From positions 28,184,792-28,248,791 of the forward strand of contig OX392532.1 of NCBI GenBank assembly GCA_947623455.1: a stretch of DNA of 64,000 bases, written 5' to 3'. The position numbers were made by a program, and so were the translations under genes. The notes below the pieces were generated by a model that saw nothing but the letters and a program-made list of their open reading frames with translations, was not told the DNA's origin and ran no database searches. The stretch comes from Mimachlamys varia (Eukaryota; Mollusca; Bivalvia; Pectinida; Pectinidae). Below, in pieces: positions 24,121-37,800 of this stretch. Positions within the stretch are counted from its first letter, which is position 1. Each line of letters opens with the position of its first letter.

Positions 24121-24674
24121 TCCGACAGTAGGCCAGTGATGCAGGTATGATATTTACCTATCAAAAACAGATTGAGGCCCTCGTAGGGATTGGTGAAGGA
24201 ACATTATATAAATATATTTGTGATACGACGAATATAAAGATATATATTGTATGCAACTAATTTATTAATATGTATGTAGTTTTGAATGGTGAACATTACA
24301 TGTAACGTGACTTGACATTATGGATTGGCTTGACATGCTACAAATGTACCTCAAGTAGGCTCTTTATAGGCTGTTACCGCTATATTTATATGGTTGAGGC
24401 AGTACGAACCTTTAAATGTGTGTGCACAATGCGCATGTGTTTACGAATACAACTCCAGACATCTATGTAGCAAAATATTCATTTTAGTTTGGCTGTTTAC
24501 ATTGCTAATTTGTTTATAAAGTTCTTATTTCAAAACGCATCAGCTTAAAATGTCATAGGTTTGTGGTCAGTTATCTTAGTCATATATAAATCTAAAAATA
24601 GAATGAATAAAAACTTCGTCAATCACAAAGTATGTGTCTGAATTTCATACGTACATGTATACCTATATAGCGTT

Positions 24675-24888
24675 TTTGAGTATGGTCATTAGGTGTGTTT
24701 ATTTGTTGTTATTGACAATGACACTCGGTTCTTATTTTGAGAACTTGAAGTTTACTTGGATGTTACAAAGATTTACATGGCGGGTGTTGTCGATGAAGCA
24801 GAAGACGCTTACTCTTTCTGAATTCCTGATCTTATTCTCTTGAGTTCGGATTATGATTTTGTTAACACTTCGGTATTCTCTAATTTAT
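24675..24888 (-). repeat. Dispersed repeat family A, reverse copy
   Basis: Contains GCGGGTGTTGTCGATGAAGC and GAGTTCGGATTATGATTTTG, the reverse of the family A words, between the divergently transcribed chitinase and xylanase genes. Confidence 0.65.
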
Positions 24889-25863
24889 TTTCACACAGAT
24901 TTTGATTCAGTTTAGTCTCAATCAATTTTAATTTTGTTTACACTTATTTCATTTATTTAGTTTGACACATATTCTCCTCAGACCTGATAATGTGTTTCTA
25001 AATAATTGATCTGATACCTGAATGGTTTATCTTGTTCACAGTCGAAAAAATCTAATTAATGTTATATCTCTAACGACATATTTAAAAAAAATCAATTTTA
25101 ACACGATCTTAGTAGTATTACGCCATATGCCACGGCCTTGGTCCCCTCTTTGAGGGCCCCATGTGGGTGTTTCACCCGTAATAGATATGCGTAGGGTATG
25201 GGCGTATTTGTTCTAGCATTCCGGGACGACAATGAGAGGAAAGAGTGATAGCATGACTTTTGTCTAATTCGTAATGCAAATGACATCATTTAACTCGTTG
25301 AATATTTTGATTGGATCAAACAAAAACAATCTCGATATTATTTGTCTAGATGCTTTCGAAAGCTGGCAAACATGCTTAAGATTACTGTTGATGTTCAAAA
25401 AATTCTGTGAAATGCTAGCTTTAAATTCGAGTTGAGTAGTTGATCATAATAATACGTTATTCATGATACTTTTGTGTAATATTTCTTGCCATTTCAGTCT
25501 ATGCAAAATATTCAGACTGCAAACCTACAAACACAGGTTTGATATGCTATGGAAGTGCTTCTTTTAGGGTTTGCACTTGTTTTCTATCACCGTTTTAATC
25601 AAGCTGAAAGGTTTTTGCTCATTCTCATGCTATGCTATCAATGATTAACACATATCCTTAAATCTATTAGTTTGCTCTCAAACTATATTAAAACTCCAAA
25701 CGCACACATATTGCATGCTTCGATCAGACACTTAACATAGTTCTAGTGCTATGTAGATAAGAAAAGGTCACACAGTATACTTATATAGTGGGACTTGACT
25801 TTTCTAATTTTGGTTTGCCATTCGAACGTTATATGGAATAGGAGTGGATACTACAGACTCATC
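24889..25863. other. Intergenic region and putative promoter of the GH10 gene
   Basis: No gene recognised. A TATATAG box at 25783-25789 lies about 80 bp upstream of the xylanase start codon and may be its core promoter (inference). Confidence 0.35.
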
Positions 25864-28800
25864 ATGATTGTGGTTCTATTTGCAGTCTGTTCAATGTTTC
25901 TATTGACTGACGGAGCTGCAGAACTCTTGAAAAATCCGAATTTTGAAAGCACATCCTTTTCTGGGAATTGGATATGCAGCGGGTGTACTTTGTCAAGCAG
26001 CACTGACAGTTTCCATGGAAACCACAGCGGCAAGGTCACACAGAGGTAATATTATTTGCGACTTTTGCATAGAAAACATCAAAAGATAATTTAAGGAAAT
26101 AAAAATCTTTTTATTTCGCTTCGGCTAAAACAGATATTTACACGTACAATAAGCTTGAATACATATACAAAAGTGATTATTTCATTCGTTGATAGAAAGG
26201 TAATGTAGAAATATAAAAAAAAAATTATGCTTCATTGATAATTAAAAAAAAAAAAAATACGTCACGAGCAGGGTTCGAACCTGCGCGGGAAGATCCCATT
26301 GGATTTCAAGTCCAACGCCTTAACCACTCGGCCATCGTGACAGACAGACATGATCAATTAATTGTAGACATAATATATACCTTACAAAATGTAACATCTG
26401 TTGTATTGACAAAATTGATTAGTAAGTGTACGTGTTTCTCCTTTGTATATTTATTCATTATTGAAACGTTTTGTGTTTTGCCCGGTACGTGTACAAAAAC
26501 ATGAAATAGTGGGTAGAAGTTTTGAAAGTATCATTTTAGGAATATTAAAAAAAAGAAACCATATAAAAAAATATATTTATCGTCACGAGCAGGGTTCGAA
26601 CCTGCGCGGGAAGATCCCATTGGATTTCAAGTCCAACGCCTTAACCACTCGGCCATCGTGACAGATATGAATCATTTATTTAAGATATAATATATACCTT
26701 ACAAGATGTGACATCTGTTGTATTGACAAAATTGATTAGTAAATATAAGTATACGTGTTTCTTCTTTGTGTATTTGTTCATTATTGAAACGTATTGTGTT
26801 TTGCCCGGTACGTGTACAAAAATATGAAATAGTGGGTAGAAGTTTGGAATGTTTCTTTTTATGAATATTAAGTAAAAAAGAAACAATAATATTTTTTATC
26901 ATCGTCACGAGCAGGGTTCGAACCTGCGCGGGAAGATCCCATTGGATTTCGAGTCCAACGCCTTAACCACTCGGCCATCGTGACATGTATATCAAAACTG
27001 GAGAGAAATCCTAATTTTACCCTATGCTACATGAGATTGATTAATTTATTTAATGAATGGACTTGTGTGTTTTACAAATGAATGTTTTAAACAATGTAAA
27101 CCATAGTGTTTATAATCTTTTGAATTTTGTATTTCATGCAAATAATAATGATACTTATTAATGATAATTTCGTATTATTTTAACAGACACAAATTTAAAC
27201 AACGTAGTTGAACAAAATTAATATTACGTCACGAGCAGGGTTCGAACCTGCGCGGGAAGATCCCATTAGATTTCAAGCCTAACGTCTTAACCACTTGGCC
27301 ATCGTGACATGTTATTAAAAGTTTATAATTTATTATATTGATTCGAGACTGTGCATTGTATTATAGCAGCATGGTAGCAAATCTAATTCATTTCTATCAT
27401 ATATTATTAATTTCCTTTACTATTCTTAATGTCATATATATATTTCAAAATATGTATTTCTGTCAGATGTCGTTGATCTAGTGTGACATGTTTTACTAAT
27501 TTCTTACGATACCCAGAAGGCCGAAACCGCTGTATGATGTAGTGTAATTCATTCTGTCAATATACTGCATTTGTTACTAAATTTCAAAGGTACAGCACAT
27601 GTGTGTGTGTGTTAGGTTCGATACAAGGTGGTAGACTCCACTCTACTTATCAACGAGATTTGCTTGAGCCTTGATGACCACAGTTATCTCATTTGAATAG
27701 TGGCGTGGTTTATAATATACACACGTATGTAGTAAACGATTTAAAATTACATATTTCTCATTTCATTTCTTAATTCATGAATTAAAAGGAGTTAACACAA
27801 CTGAGTCTTTTGCTTCCAAAGAAGTTTGAAAAATTGTGATTCCCATCATATGACATCTAGCATCACTAATGAGTCCTAGATGAACGAAACAGCTGCATTA
27901 TGCAGAGCAATTTATGCTTTAGGCTACTATACCTATTCTTAAATTTAAAAGGATTTAATCTGAAACGAAACAAAAACTTACTCTCTGCTAAGGATATTTT
28001 TCATACAGTTTTGTTTTAATTACTGGCCTAATTCTCAAGTGCTACTCTATATATCCTCGAATATGTCTTTTGTGCATTCGAGGCGATACTTAAATATTAC
28101 AATGTTGACAAAATATCTATTATTTTATTGTTTAGTTTCTACTTCTAAAATTAACATAAGACAGTTTATATTGTTGTGCAACCAATTGAAAGGGAAAAAT
28201 AATGAAGTAAACTTTGTGTAGTATCTTCTTTTAATCACCCGGTGCCCTTAAGGTGCCTGCTCTACTAAAAGGTGAAAACAAATTATTGATTTAAAAACCT
28301 CAAATAATATATAATACAACTACAGTTAGTCATTATACTTTAGTTTAGTAAGTAGTAATCTTCGATATCCAGGAATTCGATCACCTACGCTCGTTACACC
28401 TCTGGAACATGTCATGGCAAAGTCGTTGTGTGTGTCACCTTGCTGATGAGAAAACTGGTTCGATCCTTTGATGTAGCTCAAAAGAATCTCGTGGTCACAT
28501 AACGGTAAAAAATGACAGCTTTGAAGTCGGTTGTGGCTCCTCTGTAATCTTTAGAGGACAGGCATGCCGCCTAGCGATAAGTCAGGTTTTTTCACATGCG
28601 CATGCCTCCAGTTTTGCCATAACAAATTCAAGGGGTGTAAAGAGCGAAGGTGATCGTTACCCCATTGATATTGAAGATGGTATGTAGCCGGAAGGTACAC
28701 GAAAGAAGTGCCATATGTTTGAATCCTTATTCTTAATGCGTGTTGTACATTGTACTTATATTACAGAACACACGCTGGGACTGGATTGGGACAGACAGTG

Positions 28801-31800
28801 CCTGTTTTACCCGGACATACCTATGTATTCCGTGCCAGGGTAAAATTACTCAATATGGTACCAGGACACATGTTTCACAATGTACAGTTGAGGGTCAAGG
28901 AGACAGCTCCCAGTTAGTATAATAAAATCTATCGCATTTTTCTAGTCCATTATTATTTTGACAAAGTTCAAAAGAGTAGAAAATAAAATAATAAACAGAT
29001 TAAAAGAGACACAAAATAATTTGTGTAACTTGATAGTATGGAAAAGTCGCTCACTAGAAGGACTCGTTTGATATCCATGTGTTATGCTCACTTTCCTCTT
29101 AGCACTCCTGGGATATGTCATAGACAAATTGAAGAACCATAGATAGTTATTTGGTTAGTTTAAGGTTGAATAAATTGAATCATATGTCTTTTGAGGACTC
29201 CACAGGAGCAACAACCGACCTTAAAGGCAGGCAATTGTACCGTTACAAGATGGACGTTTTCTTGTGTACCACGTCAATGTAACTTTTGATGCATGATAAT
29301 CGATGATGTTGATTTGAAATAATTCTGGAGTGTAGAGAGCAACATTGAGTGTACTTACTGGAGTGTCGAGGATGGACGCACCACATACTCAAAGAAAACA
29401 TAGAATATTCTGATATATAGAGATTATTACATGACCATTTTCATAGCAGGCCTTGTATGAACCCGTGATCCCAATATCGGCCCGAGGGTTGATACAAGGT
29501 CTGATATTGAAATGACCATGTCATATTCGATTTATAATATACTTTGACTTTTGTGACGGTTAATGATGATCTGTTTTTGATGATGTCTCTTTTTTTATCC
29601 TTGTTTTGTGGTCGTCTGCATGTTGATTAAGATAATAATACATACCATTAGCAATGGGCTCGGAATTATTTACCTGTTCCTCTACATTGGCGTCTTCGAT
29701 TATGTATCTTTTTCTTCTACTAATTCATCAAACTATAGCATTATTGGTACGATAGACTCCATAACTTTCACGCCAATTTCAACATCATCATCTGTCCTCC
29801 TATCCATTTTCAATTGCTGTGACGTCATGAACGTCATATGACTTCACGGCAATTTCGGAAGCGGGCTGATACAATGTATTCGGCCCGCTTAGCGAAGAAT
29901 TGCCAATATTGGCCCGGTAAGCTGATATGTACTAAAAGTATACGTATTTGTCAAGTATTCAATTTCCCTGTAGTAAGTATGTAATAAACTCTGCTAATTG
30001 ATTGTTTCGTCCTCGAGGTTTACCGTGGCCTTAACTAGTACTCCTATCAATTTTGAGATTCAGAAATGAAGTTTTTTCTTTATACACCAAAGGTAAATTC
30101 AGATTACTTTGCTTGTGCCATAACCAATGTGTCGCAATGTTCAGTTTTTACAGCTTCATTACTTTTACCTATGTGTGGTTCAGGACAGTGTATTAACATA
30201 TTATGTGTTATTATTAAGTTTCAATAAAGTACATATACATGGTTTGACTTTATATTTGAAGGTCATTCTAAGCATTATAATGCATCTAGCAATCCGAAGA
30301 TCAGGAGGGAAAATGGATGGGTTGAAGTAGGTTTCGACTTTACGGTATCATCAGGTAAGACAATTACAGTTACAGTATACAATTGTATGTGACATTTATA
30401 GCAAAAATAAACTCACATTTTGAAAAATTCAAAAATTCCAAAGTGTTTGGAAAATATACGGTTTCCTTTAATATACAGAATGTCGCTCATCTTTCACAGT
30501 TTGACTCGCTTTTAAACCGTAAAAAATTCCTAGGGTAGATAGTCTAGTACAGAATAGCGTGATCTTAGTCAACAAAAGTATAACGTCACGTCATCAATGA
30601 AATTTATTCATAGTAAAACAATAAAAGACAACTTCTGATTTTCTGCTAAATTCAACAATATGTAAAAACATATTAGAGAATATCGAAGCGTCACCGACAC
30701 TATAATCCGAACTCAGAATCGATTAAACTAGGGGCAACATGCAACCAAAAGAAAACGTTACATGGAGACTCTTGTTAAAATACAAGATAATAAGACAAAG
30801 TGTTCGAGAAAAGTAAGCATCAAGTCCTCAAAGTGAGAACACAGTCATCATTATCAATCCCAACAAATAAGCACACTAATGAGCATACTAAAAAAATCCA
30901 TCTTCATATCGATCGAATATACAAAATATTCCTCAGAAACAGTCATTTCCAACATTAATTGTGTGACATGATGACAGAAAATTTCCAACTCTTGTGTTGT
31001 TATTTAAAATGTCTCGTCCTTGGCAATTCCATAAATAGGACCCCGAGAAGATAGTCAAGAAAGTCTCTCAAATGTAAAAAATAAAGTATATCATCCATAA
31101 CGCGGGAGATTTTTCTATCACATACTAAAGGTAAAGAAGCTTGAATTAATCTTCTGTTTTTATCCTTTCATAAATATTTCTGTCACCTCGAAGTGCATGA
31201 TGGATACTAAGAAAGAAACAATAGTATGACGTAGTCTGAAAGTATGATATGATGTCACTATCAGGTCCTGACATAAAAGAAGTGCTATGAATATCAGGAT
31301 AAAAGGACACATGTTAAAAAATATACTTTTCAACGTAGCACATGTGTAGGATTGATGGGAGAAACAAATTATTCTTTTCGTGAGTTCCAAAACAAAGGCA
31401 AAGCAACATAACGAGTTATTTCAATTATTGGTTATACTACTTGCAGGTATCCATCAGATTTCAATTTCCTTTGTGATTAGCGAACAACAAGTAAACTATA
31501 TGGTCGATGACGCAAGTTTTGAGGAGCTGACTTACAACGCTAACTGGAAATCTGAAGCAAACACTAGGATAACCAGTCTCCGGAAAGCCCCAATCACAGT
31601 GAAGTAAGTGTAATACATTATCAGAAACCGAGACAGCGTAAAGTCACTATAGTCATACAAACTGAATTTTATCATTTCACAACAATCATGAAACAAGGAG
31701 TAACAACTTATGTAGCGGATCTAGGCCGAGTCAATCGTCGTCGACCGGATAGCTCAATTGGTTGAGCATCCGTCTAGAGTTCGGAAGGTTCCGGGTTCGA

Positions 31801-34800
31801 ATCCCGGTCTTGCCGTGGATTTTTCCTCTCTTGTTACATTTGGTGACATGGCATGGAAGTTTGTCCTCAAGGGAAACGGACAGTCTACATGGCCGGGCAG
31901 TTTCGTTTTTTGAGATCGGAGATATGAACTTTTTAACCGTTAGCGAAAAAGGATTGTACAGAAGACACAAACAAGGATAGATCCTCTATAATCATATAAA
32001 AAGGAAAGAATATTTTCTATGGTAACAATTTTTTTAGAGGAGTTGTTGTCTTTTTTAAATTCTCTATTTTTCCTGTTCCAATTATCGGTGTCTTGTAATG
32101 ACACTTAATTGTTGTTAATAAGCCTTTAAGTTTTTTAGATTACACCTTATTTTTCTATGATGATATAGTTTGAACACTGTCAGATTACTAGCATTTTAAT
32201 GTATACTATCTTGCGCTTTATCATATTGGTCCATCAACTGATTTTGACGTCAAATTACAATGATTTATGCCGTCATCTTCCCATGTTACAATGTCCTAGT
32301 TTCATGACATTTGTCAGTCCGATCAGAAACAGACCGAAATAAAATATTTCCTGTTGTATTTCCTGTAGAAAAATGATTTTTCTTGATATAATCGAAGACC
32401 ATTAATGGAGGAACTGTCACCAAACTCGTGATAATTGGGTATCATGTTTATAAATAATTGTGTTGGTAATATTTCTATTTTGCTTTTGCAGTTTTCAAAA
32501 TCTCCTTGGCTCTGGTTATACGGTGGAGGTTAGTCACAAACAACAAGGGTGTTGCCACCTAATTGATAATCTTTATTTACATAAATGTGTGCAGTAGATA
32601 GCTAATCATCCAAACTAATGTTGACATTGTCACAAACGAGTCAAAACACAATACTTCATACGTACTTGTATATGTACTTTATATGTATGCTTTGATATTA
32701 TCGACTTTATCGATAAAGACTGTATAACTGATTTATACCCAATAAACGTAGCATTGTTTTAAGGCACTCTATCCAGTATAATATGTACGTAAGAATTGTT
32801 TAAGGCACGCTATCAAGTATAAAATGTACGTAAACATTGTTTTAAGGCACGCTATCCAGTATAATATGTACGTAAGCATTGTTTCAAGGCACGCTATCAA
32901 GTATTATATATACGTAAGCATTGTTTTAAGGCACGCTATCAAGTATAAAATGTACGTAAGCATTGTTTTAAGGCACGCCTTCCAGTATAATATGTACGTA
33001 AGCATTGTTTTAAGGCACGCTATCCAATATAATGTATACGTAAGCATTGTTTTAAGGCAAGCTATCCAGTATAATATATACGTAAGCATTGTTTTAAGGC
33101 ACGCTATCCAGTATAATATGTACGTAAGCATTGTTTTGAGGCACGCTATCAAGTATTATATATACGTAAGCATTGTTTTAAGGCACGCTATCCAGTATAA
33201 TATGTACGTAAGCATTGTTTTGAGGCACGCTATCAAGTATTATATATACGTAAGCATTGTTTTAAGGCACGCCTTCCAGTATAATATGTACGTAAGAATT
33301 GTTTAAGGCACGCTATCAAGTATAAAATGTACGTAAGCATTGTTTCAAGGCACGCTATCCAGTATAATATGTACGTAAGCATTGTTTTAAGGCACACTAT
33401 CCAGTATAATATGTTCGTAAGAATTGTTTTAAGGCACGCTTTCCAGTATAATATAAACGTAATCATTGTTTTAAGGCACGCTATCCAGTATAATATGTAC
33501 GTAAGAATTGTTTTTAGGCACGCTATCCAGTATAATATGTACGTAAGAATTGTTTTAAGGCACGCTATCAAGTATTATATATACGTAAGAATTGTTTTAA
33601 GGCACGCTTTCCAGTATAATATATACGTAAGCATTGTTTTAAGGCACGCTTTCCAGTATAATATAAACGTAATCATTGTTTTAAGGCACGCTATCAAGAA
33701 TAAAATATACGCATACATTGTTTTAATGCACGCTTTCCAGTATAATATAAACGTAATCATTGTTTTAAGTCACGCTATCCAGTATAATATATACAAAGAC
33801 ATTGTTTAAAGTCACGTTATCTAGTATAATTTATACGTAAGCATTGTTTTAAGGCACGCTATCCAGTATAATATACACAAAGCCATTGTTTTAAGGCACG
33901 CCTTCCAGTATAATATATACGTAAGCATTGTTTTATGGCACGCTTTCCAGTATAATATAAACGTAATCACTGTTTTAAGGCACGCTATCTAGTATAATAT
34001 ATACGTAAACATTGTTTTAAGGCATGCTATTCAATATTATATATACGTAAGCATTGTTTTAAGGCACGCTATCCAGTATAATACTAATCTATATACGTAC
34101 GCATTGTTTTAATGCACGCTCTCCGGTATAATACATATGTAAGCATTGCTTTAAGGCCCGCTTTCCAGTATAATATATAATTTTCTAGATGTACAATTTA
34201 CATTTAGAGTCACATTTTTCGACTCTGTTAGGAAAACATGATTCTTCGAAAACGAAATGAGCAACTTTTTTTTTGCAAATTGCTTTTGTTGTTGTTGAAA
34301 ATTATAAGTTAAATTCATAGCCAACTGTCAAAGTAAAAAAGAAATCTTTTCATTATTTGACTATTTCAGTACTTTACTTAAAATTCTATGTTCTTGGATA
34401 TATCACTGAATCAATGTTCGCCCATGCTTCAGCGAATCTGTTTGTTTCTATTGACGTACATATAATATTTGTTATACCAAAAAACGGGTTATTAGATGTC
34501 CTGAGTTAATGGCTAAAAAGAGAAATCAGGTCATGATACCGCATCGTTATTTTGCGTAATAATACGTGCATACAGTATCATTGTTTTATTTCTACATAAA
34601 ACATTTTCCCACTTTTGATTTTGATATCGCCCCAGCTTAAATAAAAATAATATGGTCCTCTTTAGTCAACAGAAAGTTATATTATTATTGTTATTAGTTA
34701 TTCAAGACATGTAAACTTGTTCTTGAAAAATAAATCTCGTACATTTAATAAAAAAAAAAACTAATAACGTTTGTCAAAACTAACTAACACCTTACAGGCC

Positions 34801-37800
34801 AACACAAATAAATATATGTGCCAGAAAAGTGATAATTTGGATTGGACAGGTAGCAGTTTGATCTATCATAATATCAACATTAAACATTGTAGAGAATGTC
34901 TTTAATGGTTAAAATATAAACGATTGTTAATAACTAATAAAGATCTATAAGAAAATATCATTGCAAATTATCTATGACTGAATGAGGAGAATATGAAATT
35001 ATCGTTGATACCTATATCATATATTTGTAAATCCATATTTTAGAATAACTGAATGTAGTATCATAGACACTTACAATGTTGTCCTTTTCCTAAACCCGTC
35101 AGATTAAAATAGAATTTCATTATCATTTAACAAAACTATGATTCAACTCTTGCGTATCGATGTAACTGATGTCATGGTATTAACAGATTCAACAGATACG
35201 GAGTAAATTTGCATTCGGATCAGTGGTGGACGCTTCCATGATAGTTGATTCCGTGCATCATCCATACCAACAGTTTTTCTACGACAACTTTGAGTGGGGA
35301 GTTTTAGGGAACGCTCTCAAATGGCCACAAACAGAACCCGTACAGGTATGTAACAAAATATTAAAGAATACCGAAGCGTCAAGAAAAGCATAATACTAAG
35401 ACAAGATTAAACTAGGGGAAACATACGAAATAAGGAAAGATGCATATGGAGACTCTTGTTAAAAGTACAAGAGAATAAGACCATATGTTCCGGAAAAGCA
35501 AGAGTCTTTCACTTCATCGACGACAACCGCCATGTAAATCTTGGTCACATCCAATTAAATATAAGGTCCTCGAAATGAGAACCGAATCATCATTGTTAAT
35601 CACAAGTTTTCAGATCACTGAAATGAAACAATGTCTATTAAAGTTTGAAGATGAACATTTGGACATTTTAGTTATAGATACAGTATATAAAAAAACAACT
35701 GCACTGCATCATACTGCCGTTACGTTCTTTTATTTTTTTTTATGCCCATGTCACACATTCAATGATCGCCTCGCCGGTTCCACTACGGATTCAATCTCAC
35801 GGGTGGCCGTGACTACTGAAAAACTGAATACAGATTGTAACGGTACAACACGGTTTAATACGGTTGTAACGGAATGACAGGGTTAGTACGAATAAGAACG
35901 CTTAAGAGTCCTAGGAGGACGAAACAGCTGTATGATGCAGTTTAATTCATTTTTTTCGGCATACTGTATATATTACTAAATTTAAGAGGTGTAGCATATG
36001 TGTGTGTTACGTCATCTTTATGATAGGGGGTGGCAGACTCTGCTGGACAATTTTTAGTCCCCGAGGTTTGCTGGAGCCTCTATAGCCACAGTTAATCTCA
36101 TTTGAGTAGTGGCACGGTACATAATATACACAATTTCGTAGAACACGATTTGAAATTATACAGAACAGTTTAATTTTACTTATAAATTCATAAGTTAAAG
36201 GGGTTTTACGCACCTGGCCCTTCTGCTTCTACATTAGTTTACAGTTTTTGGATTCCTACCTTTTGGCCCCTAGCATCTCTGAAGAGTCCTTGGAGGACGA
36301 AACAGCTGTATGATGCAGTTTAATTCATTTTTTCGGCATACTGTATCTATTACTAAATTTAAGAGGTGCAGAATATGTGTCTATTACGTCACCCTTTGAT
36401 ACGGAGATACGGAATAAAACGAACAGCCACGCTGGAACTTCAAATGAGACCATGCCGTTTCATGACAAATTCGTAGCAAACTGTATTGTATCCTTAGCAA
36501 ATACGTGGTGTTATTATTACTATAGATAAGTACGGAATAATAGGGACTAGTACGTATCGGTACGTTCTAATACGGTTTAATGAGGATATACTACGGTCGT
36601 TTGATCCGTGGTTAAATTTTGAACATGTTCAAAAATTGTCACGGATTTGAAAGTACTACTACGTATGACTACGGTTACAATATGCAAAGCTACGGACCAA
36701 TACAGATTGCCACCAATGATGCGGATCGTATCCGCAGCTAATCCGGCGTCAAATCCGTGAAAGTGTGAACAAGGTATTAGAAAGAATATTTATGGTCTAG
36801 GACCAAAGTTGAACATCGCAATTACTGCAACATTACTGTGTTATTTGAATAAAAATAACTTTAATCGACAACTGGAGATAACAGTCTGTATGTTTAAATG
36901 TGTACATAAAAGTACCAAGCGATAATACTGATACGTAGTGTAATGGTGTCCCACCCAAAAGTGTTTAAAATGAAAAAGATTTGTTTGCTTTTTATCATCT
37001 TTCATAGCTTCCATCAAACAGTTTATATCCATCTTATCAAGTCTTTTAAGCTAAAGTAAACTAAATTATCTTTACTATTGCACTCGCTGATAAAAACATG
37101 AATGCGTTGTCTATTTTTATCGGCAGGCTTTTATCAACTCGTGTTTCGTGACGTGTATAATCGGTTGCAGGTTAATCGGTCAGGACGCTATCAGTGATAA
37201 AATTTGTGCTATTATTTTGTTTACAAAGCTGACAAAACTTAAATGAAATGTAAAAAATTACGTATTTTAGCACGTATTAGCAACATATGTTCTTACTGGA
37301 CGTTCGTTTTGTGATGAGATATAGGTCAGAACTGCATAATTTTATTAAACATGTCACCCAAATACATCTAGTTTGTATTAGTGTTTAGAACATATAGGCG
37401 AACAAAAATTTCCATTTAGAAATTGTCAGTCACATACTACATTATTAATTATACCTGTTATAAGTGAAGCAACCAATGATATTGTAGCCTACATTTTATA
37501 TGAAACATTTCGATTGAAAATACAAGTATATGTTTTAAAATTAATATTATATGATTTCTAACACATATTGTTTGTTTTTATATTTAAGTAAGATAGTACA
37601 CTACGTAGCCCGTTGTATGTGATATATATATTAATGCTACAACTTTATATATGATAATTTACATGTCGTACCTGTGATATGCAACAATAAATGCAATTCG
37701 CATTCCTAATGTTTAAATCAGAGTGTGTAGCCTAAAGTCAGACAGGATATACATTATAGAACTGTGTTTGAGTTATCTTTCTTGTGTACTTCAAAAACAA

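Larger units (their letters stand above)
26342..28360. other. Xylanase intron 1: tRNA spacers and family B repeat
   Basis: Besides the four tRNA-Ser genes, 26342-26581 and 26663-26903 are direct repeats of each other. An old, diverged family B copy occupies about 27500-27975. No coding exon is visible between 26046 and 28766. Confidence 0.6.

Noticed and set aside
29195..29290. Possible extra xylanase exon between exons 2 and 3
   Set aside because: All frames after the apparent acceptor reach a stop quickly, and the exon 2 to exon 3 junction (28912/30262) already gives a continuous carbohydrate-binding module.
31743..31815. Functional tRNA gene
   Set aside because: The A- and B-boxes are present but the anticodon arm does not pair and a SINE body follows.
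32824..33809. 160-codon ORFs of 14-residue repeats on both strands
   Set aside because: They follow from a 42-bp non-coding minisatellite whose unit is a multiple of three, inside a xylanase intron; similar frames occur on the opposite strand.
32746..34180. CRISPR-like regular repeats
   Set aside because: There are no unique spacers; units are directly adjacent, and the genome is eukaryotic.
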